NCBI RefSeq assembly: GCF_000067165.1
Contig: NC_010162.1
Location: 4,546,501-4,610,500, forward strand
DNA: 64,000 nucleotides
Direction of reading: 5' to 3'
Origin: Sorangium cellulosum So ce56
GTDB taxonomy: Bacteria > Myxococcota_A > Polyangia > Polyangiales > Polyangiaceae
Positions 25,565-34,436 of the stretch are shown piece by piece; position 1 is the first letter of the stretch, and every line of letters begins with the position of its first letter. Below the pieces are notes generated by a model. That model was not told the origin of the DNA. It was given only the letters and a program-made list of their open reading frames with translations, and did no database searches. A program made the translations under genes and the position numbers.

Positions 25565-26938
25565 TCACGCCCCCTCCTCGCCGTCGCTCCCCCCGCCGAA
25601 CCAGCGCTGCAGCGTCCGCCGGTCGACGCCGAGCAGCGCGGCCGCCCGCTGCTTCTTGCCGCCCGCGCGCCGCAGCACGATCTGCGCGTACTCGCGCTGC
25701 AGCTCCTCGAGCGTCATCCGCCGATCCGCCGCGGCCTCCAGGAAGTCCGGCGCGCCTCGCCGCGCGCGCACGCCCTCGGGGAGGTCGTCCGGGGAGATCC
25801 TCCCGCCGTCGCAGAGCGCCGCCGCCCGCTCGATCGCGTTCTCGAGCTCGCGGACGTTGCCGGGCCAGTCGTACGCCAGCAGGCGCTTCACCGCCGCGCC
25901 CGAGAACCCCGCGATCGGCTTGCCCGCGTTCGTGGCCGCGCGGGCCAGGAAGTGCTCGGCCAGCGGAAGGATGTCGTCCGTACGGTGCTTGAGCGGCGGG
26001 ATCGCGATCTCGAGCACCGCGAGCCGGTAAAAGAGATCCTCGCGAAAGGCGCGCTCGGCGACCGCCGCCCGCAGATCGCAGTTCGTCGCGGCGACGACGC
26101 GCACGTCGATCGGCTCCGACGTCACCGATCCGACCGGCCGGACCTCGCGCTCCTGGAGCGCGCGCAGGAGCTTCGCCTGGAGCGGCGGCGCGAGCTCGCT
26201 CACCTCGTCGAGGAAGAGCGTCCCGCCGTCGGCCTCCTGGAACATGCCGGGCCGGTCGCTGCGCGCGTCCGTGTACGCGCCCTTGCGCACCCCGAAGAGC
26301 TCCGCCTCGATGAGCCCCTCCGGGATCGCCGCGCAGTTGACCGCCACGAACTTCCGCCCGCGGCGCCGGCTCTCGCCGTGGAGCGCGCGCGCCACGATCT
26401 CCTTGCCGCTCCCGCTCGGCCCGCTCACGAGCACCGTCGCCGGGCTGTCCGCCACGCGCCGCACGAGCGCGATCACCTCCTCGATCGCCCGGCTGCGCCC
26501 GATCATCCCCGAGATCGAGAACCGGTGCGCCACCTCCGAGCGCAGCGCGGTCAGCTCGACCCTCATCGCTCGCTGCCCGAGCGCCCGCTCCATCCGGAGC
26601 GCCAGGTCCGCCGGCTGGAACGGCTTCGGCAGGTAGTCGAACGCGCCGGCGCGCATGGCGCGGACCGCGGTGTCGATCGAGCCGAACGCCGTCATGGCGA
26701 TGATCGCCGTCCGCGGGTCGAAGCGCGCGATCCGCTCGATGAGCTCGATCCCGTCGATCTCGGGCATGCGCACGTCGGTCACGATGAGATCGAACTCCCG
26801 CTCCTCGAGGAGCGGCAGCGCGAGCAGCGGCGCGGTCAGCGCCGTCGGCTCGTGGCCCATGTCGCGGGCGATGTCGGCCACGAGCTTCGCCATCTCGAGC
26901 TCGTCGTCGACGACGAGCACCCTGGCGCGCGCGCTCAC
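25565..26938 (-). CDS. NtrC-family sigma-54 response regulator
   Basis: About 457 residues. Receiver domain with VVDDELEMAKLV and phospho-acceptor D in LIVTDVRMPEIDG (about 53), central AAA+ domain (GPSGSGKE Walker A, GGTLFLDEVSEL Walker B), C-terminal Fis-type HTH (RAAALLGVDRRTLQRWFGG). The loop that contacts sigma-54, usually GAFTGA, reads GAYTDA here; similar GAFTDA variants exist in this subfamily. The GTG start overlaps the stop of the histidine kinase gene (TGA/GTG), so kinase and regulator are translated together. Confidence 0.9.
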   Translation of the reverse strand: MSARARVLVVDDELEMAKLVADIARDMGHEPTALTAPLLALPLLEEREFDLIVTDVRMPEIDGIELIERIARFDPRTAIIAMTAFGSIDTAVRAMRAGAFDYLPKPFQPADLALRMERALGQRAMRVELTALRSEVAHRFSISGMIGRSRAIEEVIALVRRVADSPATVLVSGPSGSGKEIVARALHGESRRRGRKFVAVNCAAIPEGLIEAELFGVRKGAYTDARSDRPGMFQEADGGTLFLDEVSELAPPLQAKLLRALQEREVRPVGSVTSEPIDVRVVAATNCDLRAAVAERAFREDLFYRLAVLEIAIPPLKHRTDDILPLAEHFLARAATNAGKPIAGFSGAAVKRLLAYDWPGNVRELENAIERAAALCDGGRISPDDLPEGVRARRGAPDFLEAAADRRMTLEELQREYAQIVLRRAGGKKQRAAALLGVDRRTLQRWFGGGSDGEEGA

Positions 26939-28413
26939 GCGCGGGCCTCCACGGCGCGCGCGCCCAGCGGCGCGGCGGCGCCGCTCGGCAGGGTGGCGCG
27001 GAAGCAGGCGCCGCCTCGTCCCGTGCGGACGAGCTCGACCGAGCCGCCCGCCTCGCGCACGATCCCCTCGACGATCGCCAGGCCGAGCCCGGTGCCGCCG
27101 CGATCGCCCCGCGACGTGAAGAACGCCTCGAAGATGTGCTCGGCGACGTCGGGCGGGACGCCCGGGCCGCGATCCTCGACCTCGATCGACGCCTTACGGG
27201 CGTCGGTCCGCGCGAGGCGCACCGCGATCGCGCCGCCATGGGGCTGCGCCTGCGCGGCGTTCAGGCACAGGTTGAACAGCACCTGGAACAGGTGATCCGC
27301 GTCGAGCGCCACGTGGAGCGGCGCCCCGTCGTGGTCGATCCGGGTCGTGATCCCGCGCTGGCGGCACTCCGGCCCGAGGAACGCGAGCACCTCGCGGGCG
27401 ACCTGGGCCACGTCGCTGCCGCGGCCGAGGCTCCTCGGCGGGCGGGCGATGGAGAGCAGCCGCGCCACCACGCGGGAAATGCGCTCGGATTGCGTCGCGA
27501 TCGTCTCCAGCTCGCCGCGGGCCGCCTCGGGCCAGCCGGGCTGGTCGGCGAGGCGGCGCGCGCGCGCCAGGATGACGTTGAGGGGCGAGCCGATCTCGTG
27601 GCCGATCGAGGCGACCACCTGCCCGACGGCCGAAAGCGCGTGCGCCTGCTGCAGCTTGCGCTCGACGGCGGCACGGGCGGCCTGCTCCTGCTCCAGGCGG
27701 GCGCGCGCCTCGGCCAGGGAGGCCGTCATCGCGTTGAACGCCCGCGCGAGCCGCCGGAGCTCCTCGGCGCCCGCCTCGGGCACCGTCGTCCCGAGCTCAC
27801 CGCGCGCCACCCGCTCGACGCCCGCCACGATCGCGCCGGCCGGCCGCCCCACCGTCGCCCGGCTCGCGAACGCGGTGCTGAGCGCCGCCGCGGCGAGCAG
27901 CGCGGCTCCGGCGAGCGCGAGCCCGTGGTTCGAGCTGCGCGCGAAGGCGTCGAGGTAGCGGAGATCCCGGACGACCACGGCGACGACCGACAGGCCGCGC
28001 TGCGAGAACGTGACGGTGCGCACGAGCGCCGGCGCCCCGCCGAGCGTCCGCTCCTCCTCGATCTCGGCCCCCGTCGCGAGCGCCCTCCGCGCGAGCGCCG
28101 CGAGCTCCGCCGCCTCGCCGGCGATCGGATCCGTCACGAGGATCGGGCCCCCGCGCGCGTCGAAGGCCGCGATCCCGAGGATGCGATCGGCCTGCGCGAG
28201 CCGCTCGATGCGTCGCTTGAGCAGCTCGACCTGGCCGCGCTCCACGGCCCCGCCGATCGCCGCCTCGACGAGGCTCGCGTGGTGGCGCAGCTCGGCGGCC
28301 GCCTGGCTGCGGAGGAACTGGTGCCGCGTCGTGTGGATCGCCGCGCCGTAGAGCGCGACGGCCAGGACGATCGGTACGAGGACCATCAGGCACAGCCGGA
28401 GCGTCAGCCCCAT
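26935..28413 (-). CDS. Membrane sensor histidine kinase of the sigma-54 regulator
   Basis: About 492 residues. Two TM segments (LMVLVPIVLAVALYGAAI at the N-terminus; GLALAGAALLAAAALSTAFA at about 170) enclose a periplasmic/sensor domain, followed by HAMP (ARGELGTTVPEAGAEELRRL), a HisKA with phosphorylated His in SIGHEIGSPLNVILA (about 271) and a HATPase (EVEDRGPGVPPDVAEHIFEA, GGTGLGLAIVEG). The start at 28413 is favoured by AGAGGGAC upstream; an MSARSREGR extension from 28446 is possible. The stop overlaps the response regulator. Confidence 0.9.
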   Translation of the reverse strand: MGLTLRLCLMVLVPIVLAVALYGAAIHTTRHQFLRSQAAAELRHHASLVEAAIGGAVERGQVELLKRRIERLAQADRILGIAAFDARGGPILVTDPIAGEAAELAALARRALATGAEIEEERTLGGAPALVRTVTFSQRGLSVVAVVVRDLRYLDAFARSSNHGLALAGAALLAAAALSTAFASRATVGRPAGAIVAGVERVARGELGTTVPEAGAEELRRLARAFNAMTASLAEARARLEQEQAARAAVERKLQQAHALSAVGQVVASIGHEIGSPLNVILARARRLADQPGWPEAARGELETIATQSERISRVVARLLSIARPPRSLGRGSDVAQVAREVLAFLGPECRQRGITTRIDHDGAPLHVALDADHLFQVLFNLCLNAAQAQPHGGAIAVRLARTDARKASIEVEDRGPGVPPDVAEHIFEAFFTSRGDRGGTGLGLAIVEGIVREAGGSVELVRTGRGGACFRATLPSGAAAPLGARAVEARA

Positions 28414-28464
28414 GGTGCGCCGTCCCTCTCGACTTCGCGCGCTCATGCGATCCGTTGTCCCAGG

Positions 28465-28481
28465 TGCGACACGATGTCGCA
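28465..28481. promoter_or_regulatory. Perfect palindrome upstream of the kinase gene
   Basis: TGCGACA-CGA-TGTCGCA: 7-bp arms, 3-bp spacer, about 52 bp upstream of the kinase ATG. The size and symmetry fit a binding site for the Fis-type HTH of the adjacent regulator, giving autoregulation; it could also act on the divergent GspC-like gene. Confidence 0.45.
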
Positions 28482-28718
28482 TCTCATCGTGCCTCGCAGG
28501 TGCCATCGCCCCAGCGCCGGTCGGACAACGGAGCGCCGCGGCGTCGCTCGTTTCGCCATCCGGCGGCGGGCAGCAACTCCCGAGCCACCTCGGCACGGAT
28601 GCTGCTCCACGACGGACAGGCTGCGCTCGCGCCAGGGACGCAGCGCGCATTGAACACCTGCACGGGCGCCCGCGGGCGCTCCACGGCGCCGGTGTGGACA
28701 TCGGCCCTGGAAGACGTG

Positions 28719-29663
28719 GTGATCTCGGAACTTCTCATCAAGCGAACCTTCCCGGCGCTCCTCTGCGGGATGATCATGACGGCTGCGTACTCGCAGGCGT
28801 CCGGGATCTCGTACCTCGTCGAGGAAGCGTGGCTCTCCGGGCTGCCGAGCGCCTGGTCGGCGCCGCCGCCGCCGCCGCCGCCCGTCCTCGCTGCCAGCGA
28901 TCACCTGACCAGCGCGGAGGCGATCCTGGCGCGGAACCCGTTCGACTCGAGGACAGGGCCCCTCACGCCGAAGCCCCTGGAAACGGAAGAGGCCGAGGAC
29001 GACGTAACCGACGGAGATCCGCTGCTGGATCCGATCTGCGAGGACGCGCGCGTCCTGCTCATCGCGGCTTCGGAGGATCGCTCCTGGTCCTTCGCCACGA
29101 TCGCGGTCGGGCGCGGGGCGCCGCTGCTCCGCCGGGCCGGAGATGCGGTCGAGGGCCGCTCCGTCCTCGCGATCGGCTGGGATCGCGTGTGGCTCACCGA
29201 GCCGGGGGCGCGCTGTCAGGTCCGTATCGGCGACAACCGGCGCGCGCCGGCTCCGCCAGCGCCCCGCCCGGCGCCGGCGCCGGGACCGCGGAAGCCCGGC
29301 GCGCTCCCGCCGGAGATCGCGTCGAAGATCCGGAAGGTGAGCGATACCGAGTTCATCGTCGACCGGACGGCGATCGATCTGGTCCTGGAGAAGCAGGGCG
29401 AGCTCATGCGCTCTACGCGGATCGTCCCGGTCCGCGAGGGGGAGCGGGTGATCGGCGTCCGCGTCGCGCGCGTCGCCGCCAACTCGCTGCTGAGCGCGGT
29501 CGGCCTGCGCAAGGGCGACACGATCCGGTCCATCAACGGCTTCGATCTGACGGATCCGCAGAGCGCGCTCCAGGCGTATGCCCGCCTGCGCTCCGCGGAC
29601 AACCTCGCGATCGCCGTCCAGCGGCGCGGAAAGGACATGACGATCGACCTCCGGATCCGGTGA
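28719..29663 (+). CDS. gspC: GspC-like type II secretion inner-membrane protein, orphan
   Basis: About 314 residues. An N-terminal TM segment (TFPALLCGMIMTAAYSQASG) is followed by a Pro-rich stretch, the homology region (ILARNPFDSRTGPL, VWLTEPGARCQVRIG) and a C-terminal PDZ domain (AVGLRKGDTIRSINGFDLTD). In type II secretion GspC links the inner membrane platform to the GspD secretin. No other gsp gene is nearby. The GTG at 28719 has GGAAG six nucleotides upstream; the longer frames from 28455 are unlikely to be translated. Confidence 0.75.
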   Translation: MISELLIKRTFPALLCGMIMTAAYSQASGISYLVEEAWLSGLPSAWSAPPPPPPPVLAASDHLTSAEAILARNPFDSRTGPLTPKPLETEEAEDDVTDGDPLLDPICEDARVLLIAASEDRSWSFATIAVGRGAPLLRRAGDAVEGRSVLAIGWDRVWLTEPGARCQVRIGDNRRAPAPPAPRPAPAPGPRKPGALPPEIASKIRKVSDTEFIVDRTAIDLVLEKQGELMRSTRIVPVREGERVIGVRVARVAANSLLSAVGLRKGDTIRSINGFDLTDPQSALQAYARLRSADNLAIAVQRRGKDMTIDLRIR

Positions 29664-29671
29664 GCCCGCGC

Positions 29672-30130
29672 TTACAGGTCCATGATCTCGACGTGATCCG
29701 ACTCGGATGCCCCCTCCGTGATGCGCAAGAGGCCATCGAGCAGGTGGCCGAAGACGTCGTCGAGGCTGTCGCCGCGCGGCGCGCCGAGCAGCGGCACCGA
29801 GTCCCCCCAGTCCGTGACGAGCATCGTCTCGAGCCCCTCCGGCGGCGGCCAGCGCAGGCTGAGGACCGCGCGGGTCCGGCCGCTGATCGCCAGGGCGTCG
29901 ATCGGTCGGCCCGCGAGCTCGGCGCGCGCGCGCCTGAGCTCGTCGTGGAGCTTTCGCGCAGGGAGCATCACGCGCTGCCCGCCGAGCGCCGCGGCGGCGC
30001 CGTGGATCGCCGCAAACTCCGCGCTCGGCCGCCCGTCCTCGAGGTGGTGCTGGATGCTGTCGCGCATGAGCGCATACACGATCCAGCGCTGCTCGATCCA
30101 CCCCTTCGGTCCGGAGAAGGACAGGCTCAT
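29672..30130 (-). CDS. Hypothetical protein
   Basis: A 152-residue soluble protein, MSLSFSGPKGWIEQRWIVYA at the N-terminus and an acidic C-terminus (GASESDHVEIMDL). The middle has AALGGQRVMLPARKLHDELR and PLLGAPRGDSLDDVFGHLLDG. No family recognised. ATG 30130 is chosen over an upstream TTG at 30166; the ribosome site is weak in both cases. It is convergent with the GspC-like gene (8-nt gap) and divergent from the trehalose gene, sharing an intergenic region with two copies of a TTTGA-NN-TCAAA palindrome. Confidence 0.55.
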   Translation of the reverse strand: MSLSFSGPKGWIEQRWIVYALMRDSIQHHLEDGRPSAEFAAIHGAAAALGGQRVMLPARKLHDELRRARAELAGRPIDALAISGRTRAVLSLRWPPPEGLETMLVTDWGDSVPLLGAPRGDSLDDVFGHLLDGLLRITEGASESDHVEIMDL

Positions 30131-30155
30131 CCCAGGATTTCTAGTTTGCTCATCG

Positions 30156-30167
30156 TTTGAGATCAAA
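30156..30167. promoter_or_regulatory. TTTGA-NN-TCAAA palindrome, copy 1
   Basis: TTTGAGATCAAA, a palindrome with central GA, 26 bp upstream of the hypothetical gene's ATG. A second copy lies 106 bp away in the same intergenic region, so a common dimeric repressor or activator is likely. Confidence 0.45.
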
Positions 30168-30261
30168 ATATTTCAGCGGGGTACTCGGCCTGAACCGGGA
30201 TCGATCGACGCGCGACGCCCCCGGCGTGCCGGATCAGCTTGCGCGACGCCGCGCGACATGT

Positions 30262-30273
30262 TTTGAGTTCAAA
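30262..30273. promoter_or_regulatory. TTTGA-NN-TCAAA palindrome, copy 2
   Basis: TTTGAGTTCAAA, identical in both arms to the copy at 30156-30167. It lies about 200 bp upstream of the trehalose synthase/phosphatase ATG. Both copies are AT-rich islands in GC-rich DNA. Confidence 0.45.
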
Positions 30274-30470
30274 GGATTCGTTCGGCCGCTCGCCCGCGGC
30301 GATCCCGCGGTGGGCGTCGCGCCCTGTTCATTTCCGACGGCTCGCGGCACCGCGCCTCGCGGCGCGCGGCTCGTCCCTGCGCCGGCGCGCCTCGCGCCCG
30401 GCGGATGAGGGAGGTGCCGCGCCTCGCGCCCGGGGAGCGGCGCCTCGTCGCCGCCAAGGAGGGGAGTTCC

Positions 30471-32711
30471 ATGGCCCGACTGCTCATCGTCTCCAACCGT
30501 CTCCCGATCAGCGTGCGCGTCGACCGCGGCGCGCTCTGCCTCACGCGCTCCTCGGGCGGCCTCGCCGCCGCCATGCGCGGCCCCCACGAGCGGCGCTGCG
30601 CGGTCTGGATAGGGTGGCCGGGCAGCGTCACGAGCCTCTCCCCGGAGCAGCGGAGGGACGCCGACGTGGCGCTCGCCGGGATGCGCGCCGTGCCCGTGCA
30701 CCTCGGCGCCGCGGAGCAGCACCGCTTCTACGACGGCTTCTCGAACGGCGTCCTCTGGCCCCTGCTCCACTACCTGCTCGACAAGGTGAACCTCGACGCG
30801 GAGCTCGACTGGGAGGCCTACCAGCGCGTCAACGAGCGCTTCGCCGACATCGTCGTCGCGCAGTACACGCCGGGCGACGCGATCTGGGTGCACGACTACC
30901 AGCTCCTGCTCCTCCCGGCGCTCCTCCGGCGGCGCCTCCCCGGGGCCCGGATCGGCTTCTTCCTCCACGTCCCGTTTCCCTCCGCCGAGGTCTTCCGCAT
31001 CCTCCCGTGGCGGGAGCAGATCGTCCGGGGCCTGCTCGGCGCGGACCTGATCGGCTTCCACACGGCGGCCTACCGCAGGAACTTCGCGGCGTCGGCGGCG
31101 CACGTGCTCGGCGTCGAGCCGGGCGAGGCGGAGCTCGAGCACGACGGGCGCAGGGTCGCGCTGGGGGTCCACCCCATCAGCATCGACGCCGCCGAGATCG
31201 AGCGGCTCGCGGGCCACCCCGGCGTGCGGGAGGAGGCGGCGCGCATCCGCGCCGAGGCGCGCGGCCGCAAGATCGTGCTCGGGATCGACCGGCTCGACTA
31301 CACGAAGGGGATCCCGCGCCGGCTGCTCGCGATCCAGCGGTTCCTCGAGCGCGAGCCGGAGCTGCGCGATCAGGTCCGCTTCCTCCAGCTGGCCGTGCCC
31401 ACGCGCGAGATGGCCGGCGCGTACGCCGACTTCCGGCGGGTCGTGCACGAGATGGTCGGCCGCATCAACGGGCAGTACGGAACGACGTACGCGACGCCGA
31501 TCCACTACATGCACCGCTCGCTGCCGCTCGAGCAGGTGGTCGCCCTCTACCTCGCCGCCGACGTGATGCTCGTGACCCCGCTGCGCGACGGCATGAACCT
31601 CGTCGCGAAGGAGTACGTCGCCGCGCGGGTCGACGACGACGGCGCCCTGATCCTGAGCGAGTTCGCGGGCGCGTCCTCCGAGCTCGCGGAGGCGGTCTCC
31701 GTCAACCCGTACGACATCGGCTCGGTCGCCGCCGCCGTGAAGCAGGCGATCGCCATGCCGCCCGCCGAGCAGCAGCGCCGGATGGCGGCGCTGCGCGGCC
31801 GCGTGGCCACGCACGACGTCCACGCCTGGGCGCAGGCGTTCCTCGACGAGCTCGACCGCGCCGCGGCGCCGGAGCCCGAGGGGGCCGCGGCGCCGTCGCG
31901 CCGAGGGATGCCCGAGGGCGTCGTCGAGCGCGTGCGCCTCGCGCCGCAGCGCGTGTGGATCCTCGACTACGACGGCACGCTGGTCCCGTTCGCGCCGGTG
32001 CCCGACCTCGCCGCGCCGGACGAGGAGCTGCTCGCGCTGCTCAGGGCGCTGTCCGAGCGCGACCGCGTGCACATCGTGAGCGGCCGCCGCCGCGCCGACA
32101 TCGAGCGATGGCTCGGCGCGCTGCCGCTCCACCTCCACGCCGAGCACGGCTTCTGGTCGCGTCTCGAGGCGAGCGACGACTGGGTCGCGCTCGAGCCGGA
32201 CGCCGCCGCCTGGAAGGGCGAGGCGCGGGCGATCCTCGAGGGCGTCACCCGGCGCACCCCGGGCAGCTTCATCGAGGAGAAGACGGTGACCCTGGCGTGG
32301 CACTACCGCACGGCCGAGCCCGAGCTGGCGAGCCAGCACGTGCGCGAGCTGCGCGCGTGCCTCGAGGAGCGCCTCCCCATGGATACCCTGGAGCTCCTCG
32401 CCGGCGCGAAGGTGGTCGAGGTCCGGCCGCGCGGCGTCCACAAGGGCAGGGTGGTGCCGCTCATCCTCGACGAGGTCCCGGCGAGGGCGGCGGTGATCGC
32501 GATCGGCGACGACCGCACGGACGAAGACATCTTCGCGGCGCTGCCGCCGTCCGCGTGCACCATCCACGTCGGCAACGAGAGCAGCCGCGCCGCTTACCGG
32601 CTGCCCGACCCGGGCGCGGTGCGGCGCCTGCTGCGCTCGATCCACGCTGGCCACGCTGGCCACGCTGGCCACGCTGGCCACGCGGGGCTCGACGCCGAGA
32701 TCCACGCCTGA
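30471..32711 (+). CDS. otsAB: Bifunctional trehalose-6-phosphate synthase/phosphatase
   Basis: A 746-residue fusion. Residues about 1-465 form a GT20 synthase (VSNRLPISV, SSGGLAAAM, HVPFPSAEVF, DRLDYTKGIPRRLLAI, TPLRDGMNLVAKEY), making trehalose-6-phosphate from UDP-glucose and glucose-6-phosphate. Residues about 490-735 form a HAD phosphatase (ILDYDGTLVPF, IVSGRRRADIERWLG, GDDRTDEDIFAALP) giving free trehalose, an osmo- and desiccation protectant. The start is set by AAGGAGGGGAG just upstream. The C-terminus carries four HAG tripeptides encoded by a 9-bp tandem repeat. Confidence 0.93.
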   Translation: MARLLIVSNRLPISVRVDRGALCLTRSSGGLAAAMRGPHERRCAVWIGWPGSVTSLSPEQRRDADVALAGMRAVPVHLGAAEQHRFYDGFSNGVLWPLLHYLLDKVNLDAELDWEAYQRVNERFADIVVAQYTPGDAIWVHDYQLLLLPALLRRRLPGARIGFFLHVPFPSAEVFRILPWREQIVRGLLGADLIGFHTAAYRRNFAASAAHVLGVEPGEAELEHDGRRVALGVHPISIDAAEIERLAGHPGVREEAARIRAEARGRKIVLGIDRLDYTKGIPRRLLAIQRFLEREPELRDQVRFLQLAVPTREMAGAYADFRRVVHEMVGRINGQYGTTYATPIHYMHRSLPLEQVVALYLAADVMLVTPLRDGMNLVAKEYVAARVDDDGALILSEFAGASSELAEAVSVNPYDIGSVAAAVKQAIAMPPAEQQRRMAALRGRVATHDVHAWAQAFLDELDRAAAPEPEGAAAPSRRGMPEGVVERVRLAPQRVWILDYDGTLVPFAPVPDLAAPDEELLALLRALSERDRVHIVSGRRRADIERWLGALPLHLHAEHGFWSRLEASDDWVALEPDAAAWKGEARAILEGVTRRTPGSFIEEKTVTLAWHYRTAEPELASQHVRELRACLEERLPMDTLELLAGAKVVEVRPRGVHKGRVVPLILDEVPARAAVIAIGDDRTDEDIFAALPPSACTIHVGNESSRAAYRLPDPGAVRRLLRSIHAGHAGHAGHAGHAGLDAEIHA
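32643..32678 (+). repeat. 9-bp tandem repeat at the 3' end of the trehalose gene
   Basis: Four perfect copies of CACGCTGGC plus a partial fifth. In frame it encodes HAG repeats in the last residues of the fusion protein, outside the HAD fold. Copy-number change would alter the tail without a frameshift. Confidence 0.8.
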
Positions 32712-32774
32712 CCCGCGCCGAGTTCCGCGCGCGTTCCACGCGCGTTCCACGTCCGATTCATGCCTTTGCGATGG

Positions 32775-34184
32775 CTACTGCTCCGTCGACCCTTCGGCCT
32801 CCGCGAGCGTCAGCGCCGCGCCGGGCGCCGGGGCCCCGGACAGCGCGAGCCTGCCGACGAGGAGCCCCACCACGGCCGCCACGGCCGAGGCGAGCAGGAC
32901 GCCCAGCTTCGCCGCGGCCAGCATCGCGGCGTCGCCGAACGCGAGGCCCGCGATGAAGATCGCCATCGTGAAGCCGATGCCCGCGACGCAGCCCACGACC
33001 GCGATCCCGCGCCAGCCGACGCCGCGCGGCAGGGCGCAGACGCCGAGCCGGACCATCGCGAAGCTCGCGAGGAAGACGCCGAGCGGCTTGCCGGCGACCA
33101 GGCCGAGCGTGACCCCGAGCAGGATCGTCCCCGAGGCCGCGTGGCCCAGCGAGGAAGCATCGATGCGGACGCCGGCGTTGGCGAACGCGAACAGCGGCAT
33201 GATGCCGTACGCGACCCACGGGTGGAGCGCCGCCTGGAGCCGGACCACGGGCGGCAGGGCCTCGCGCTGGGCCTGCCGGATCCGCCCGAGGGGCTTGAGC
33301 AGCTCGTCCGCGCGGTGGCCGTCGCGCTCGGTGAGCGCGGCGACCCTGTCCACCGCGTCGCGCGCCGCGGCGACGAACCCTTGGCTGCCGAACCACGAGC
33401 GCACCGGCGTCAGGAGCCCGATGGCGACGCCGGCGATCGTGGGGTGGACGCCGGCGCGGAGCATGCCCCACCAGACGACGGCGCCTGGGGCCACGTAGGC
33501 GGCGGGCGAGCGGACGCCGAAGCGCTGGAGCACCCCCACCGCGAGCGCCCCGCCGGCCGCGACGAGCAGGCCGCTCCACACGACGCCCGACGAGTAGAAC
33601 AGCGCGATGACGATGATGGCGCCGATGTCGTCGATGATGGCGAGCGCGAGCAGCAGCACGCGCAGGGCAGGGGGCACGCGCTTGCCGAGCAACGCCAGGA
33701 CGCCCACCGCGAACGCGATGTCGGTCGCCATGGGGACGCCCCAGCCGTGCCGCGAGGCCGGCGAGGCGTTGAGCGACAGGTAGAGGAGCGCGGGCGCGAT
33801 CATGCCGCCCACCGCGGCGGCGATCGGCAGCGCCGCGCGCTTGAGATCCGAGAGCTCCCCCTCGTGGATCTCCCGCCGGATCTCCAGGCCGGCGACGAAG
33901 AAGAAGATCGTCATCAGCCCTTCGTTGATCCAGAAGTGGAGGGGCTGCGTGAACGCCAGCGAGCCCACGCCGAGCGTGATCGGGACGTGCCAGAGGTGCT
34001 CGTAGGCGTCGCCCCACGGAGAGTTCGCCCACGCGAGGGCGACGGCGGACGCGACGAGCAGGACGACCCCGCTGGCGGCCTCGACGTGCAAGAAGCGCTC
34101 GATCGGGCCGAGGACGCGCTCGGCGATGCGGCGCGCGGGGGCCCAGGTTCCGGGGGCAAGCTCCTGAGACGGGGATCGACGCAA
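32775..34184 (-). CDS. nhaA: Na+/H+ antiporter NhaA
   Basis: About 469 residues, with the NhaA signatures [32 protein letters not shown] (paired-Asp region) and [21 protein letters not shown], plus about 11-12 hydrophobic helices. It exchanges cytoplasmic Na+ for external H+. The N-terminus before [17 protein letters not shown] is poorly defined: there is no ATG in frame near the expected start, and TTG at 34184 gives [20 protein letters not shown], typical of family N-termini. Pro/Arg-rich upstream frames are not credible. Confidence 0.88.
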
Positions 34185-34436
34185 TGGACCACCGAGGCGC
34201 GAGCGACGTCGCGCGAGGGGGGAAGGCGGCCCGACCGTCCCATGAAGACCTGTCGCGGCGCTCCGCCGCCGCGACACCCGCACGGGAGAATACTCGTTCA
34301 GGCAACCGGATCCAGCGCGAACGGGCGCGCCGGTCGGGCGCCGCCGCTCCGGCGCGGTCGGGCGCATGGATCGGACTCGAGGCGCAGGGTGGATCGTGAG
34401 CTGGCCTCGGCGCATCGTGGGGCCGGGAGGCGACGG

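Noticed and set aside
32760..34436. Long plus-strand frame preceding the APH-like kinase
   Set aside because: Antisense to nhaA, composed of Arg/Asp/His-rich shadow sequence; the kinase starts at the ATG with GGGAGG upstream.
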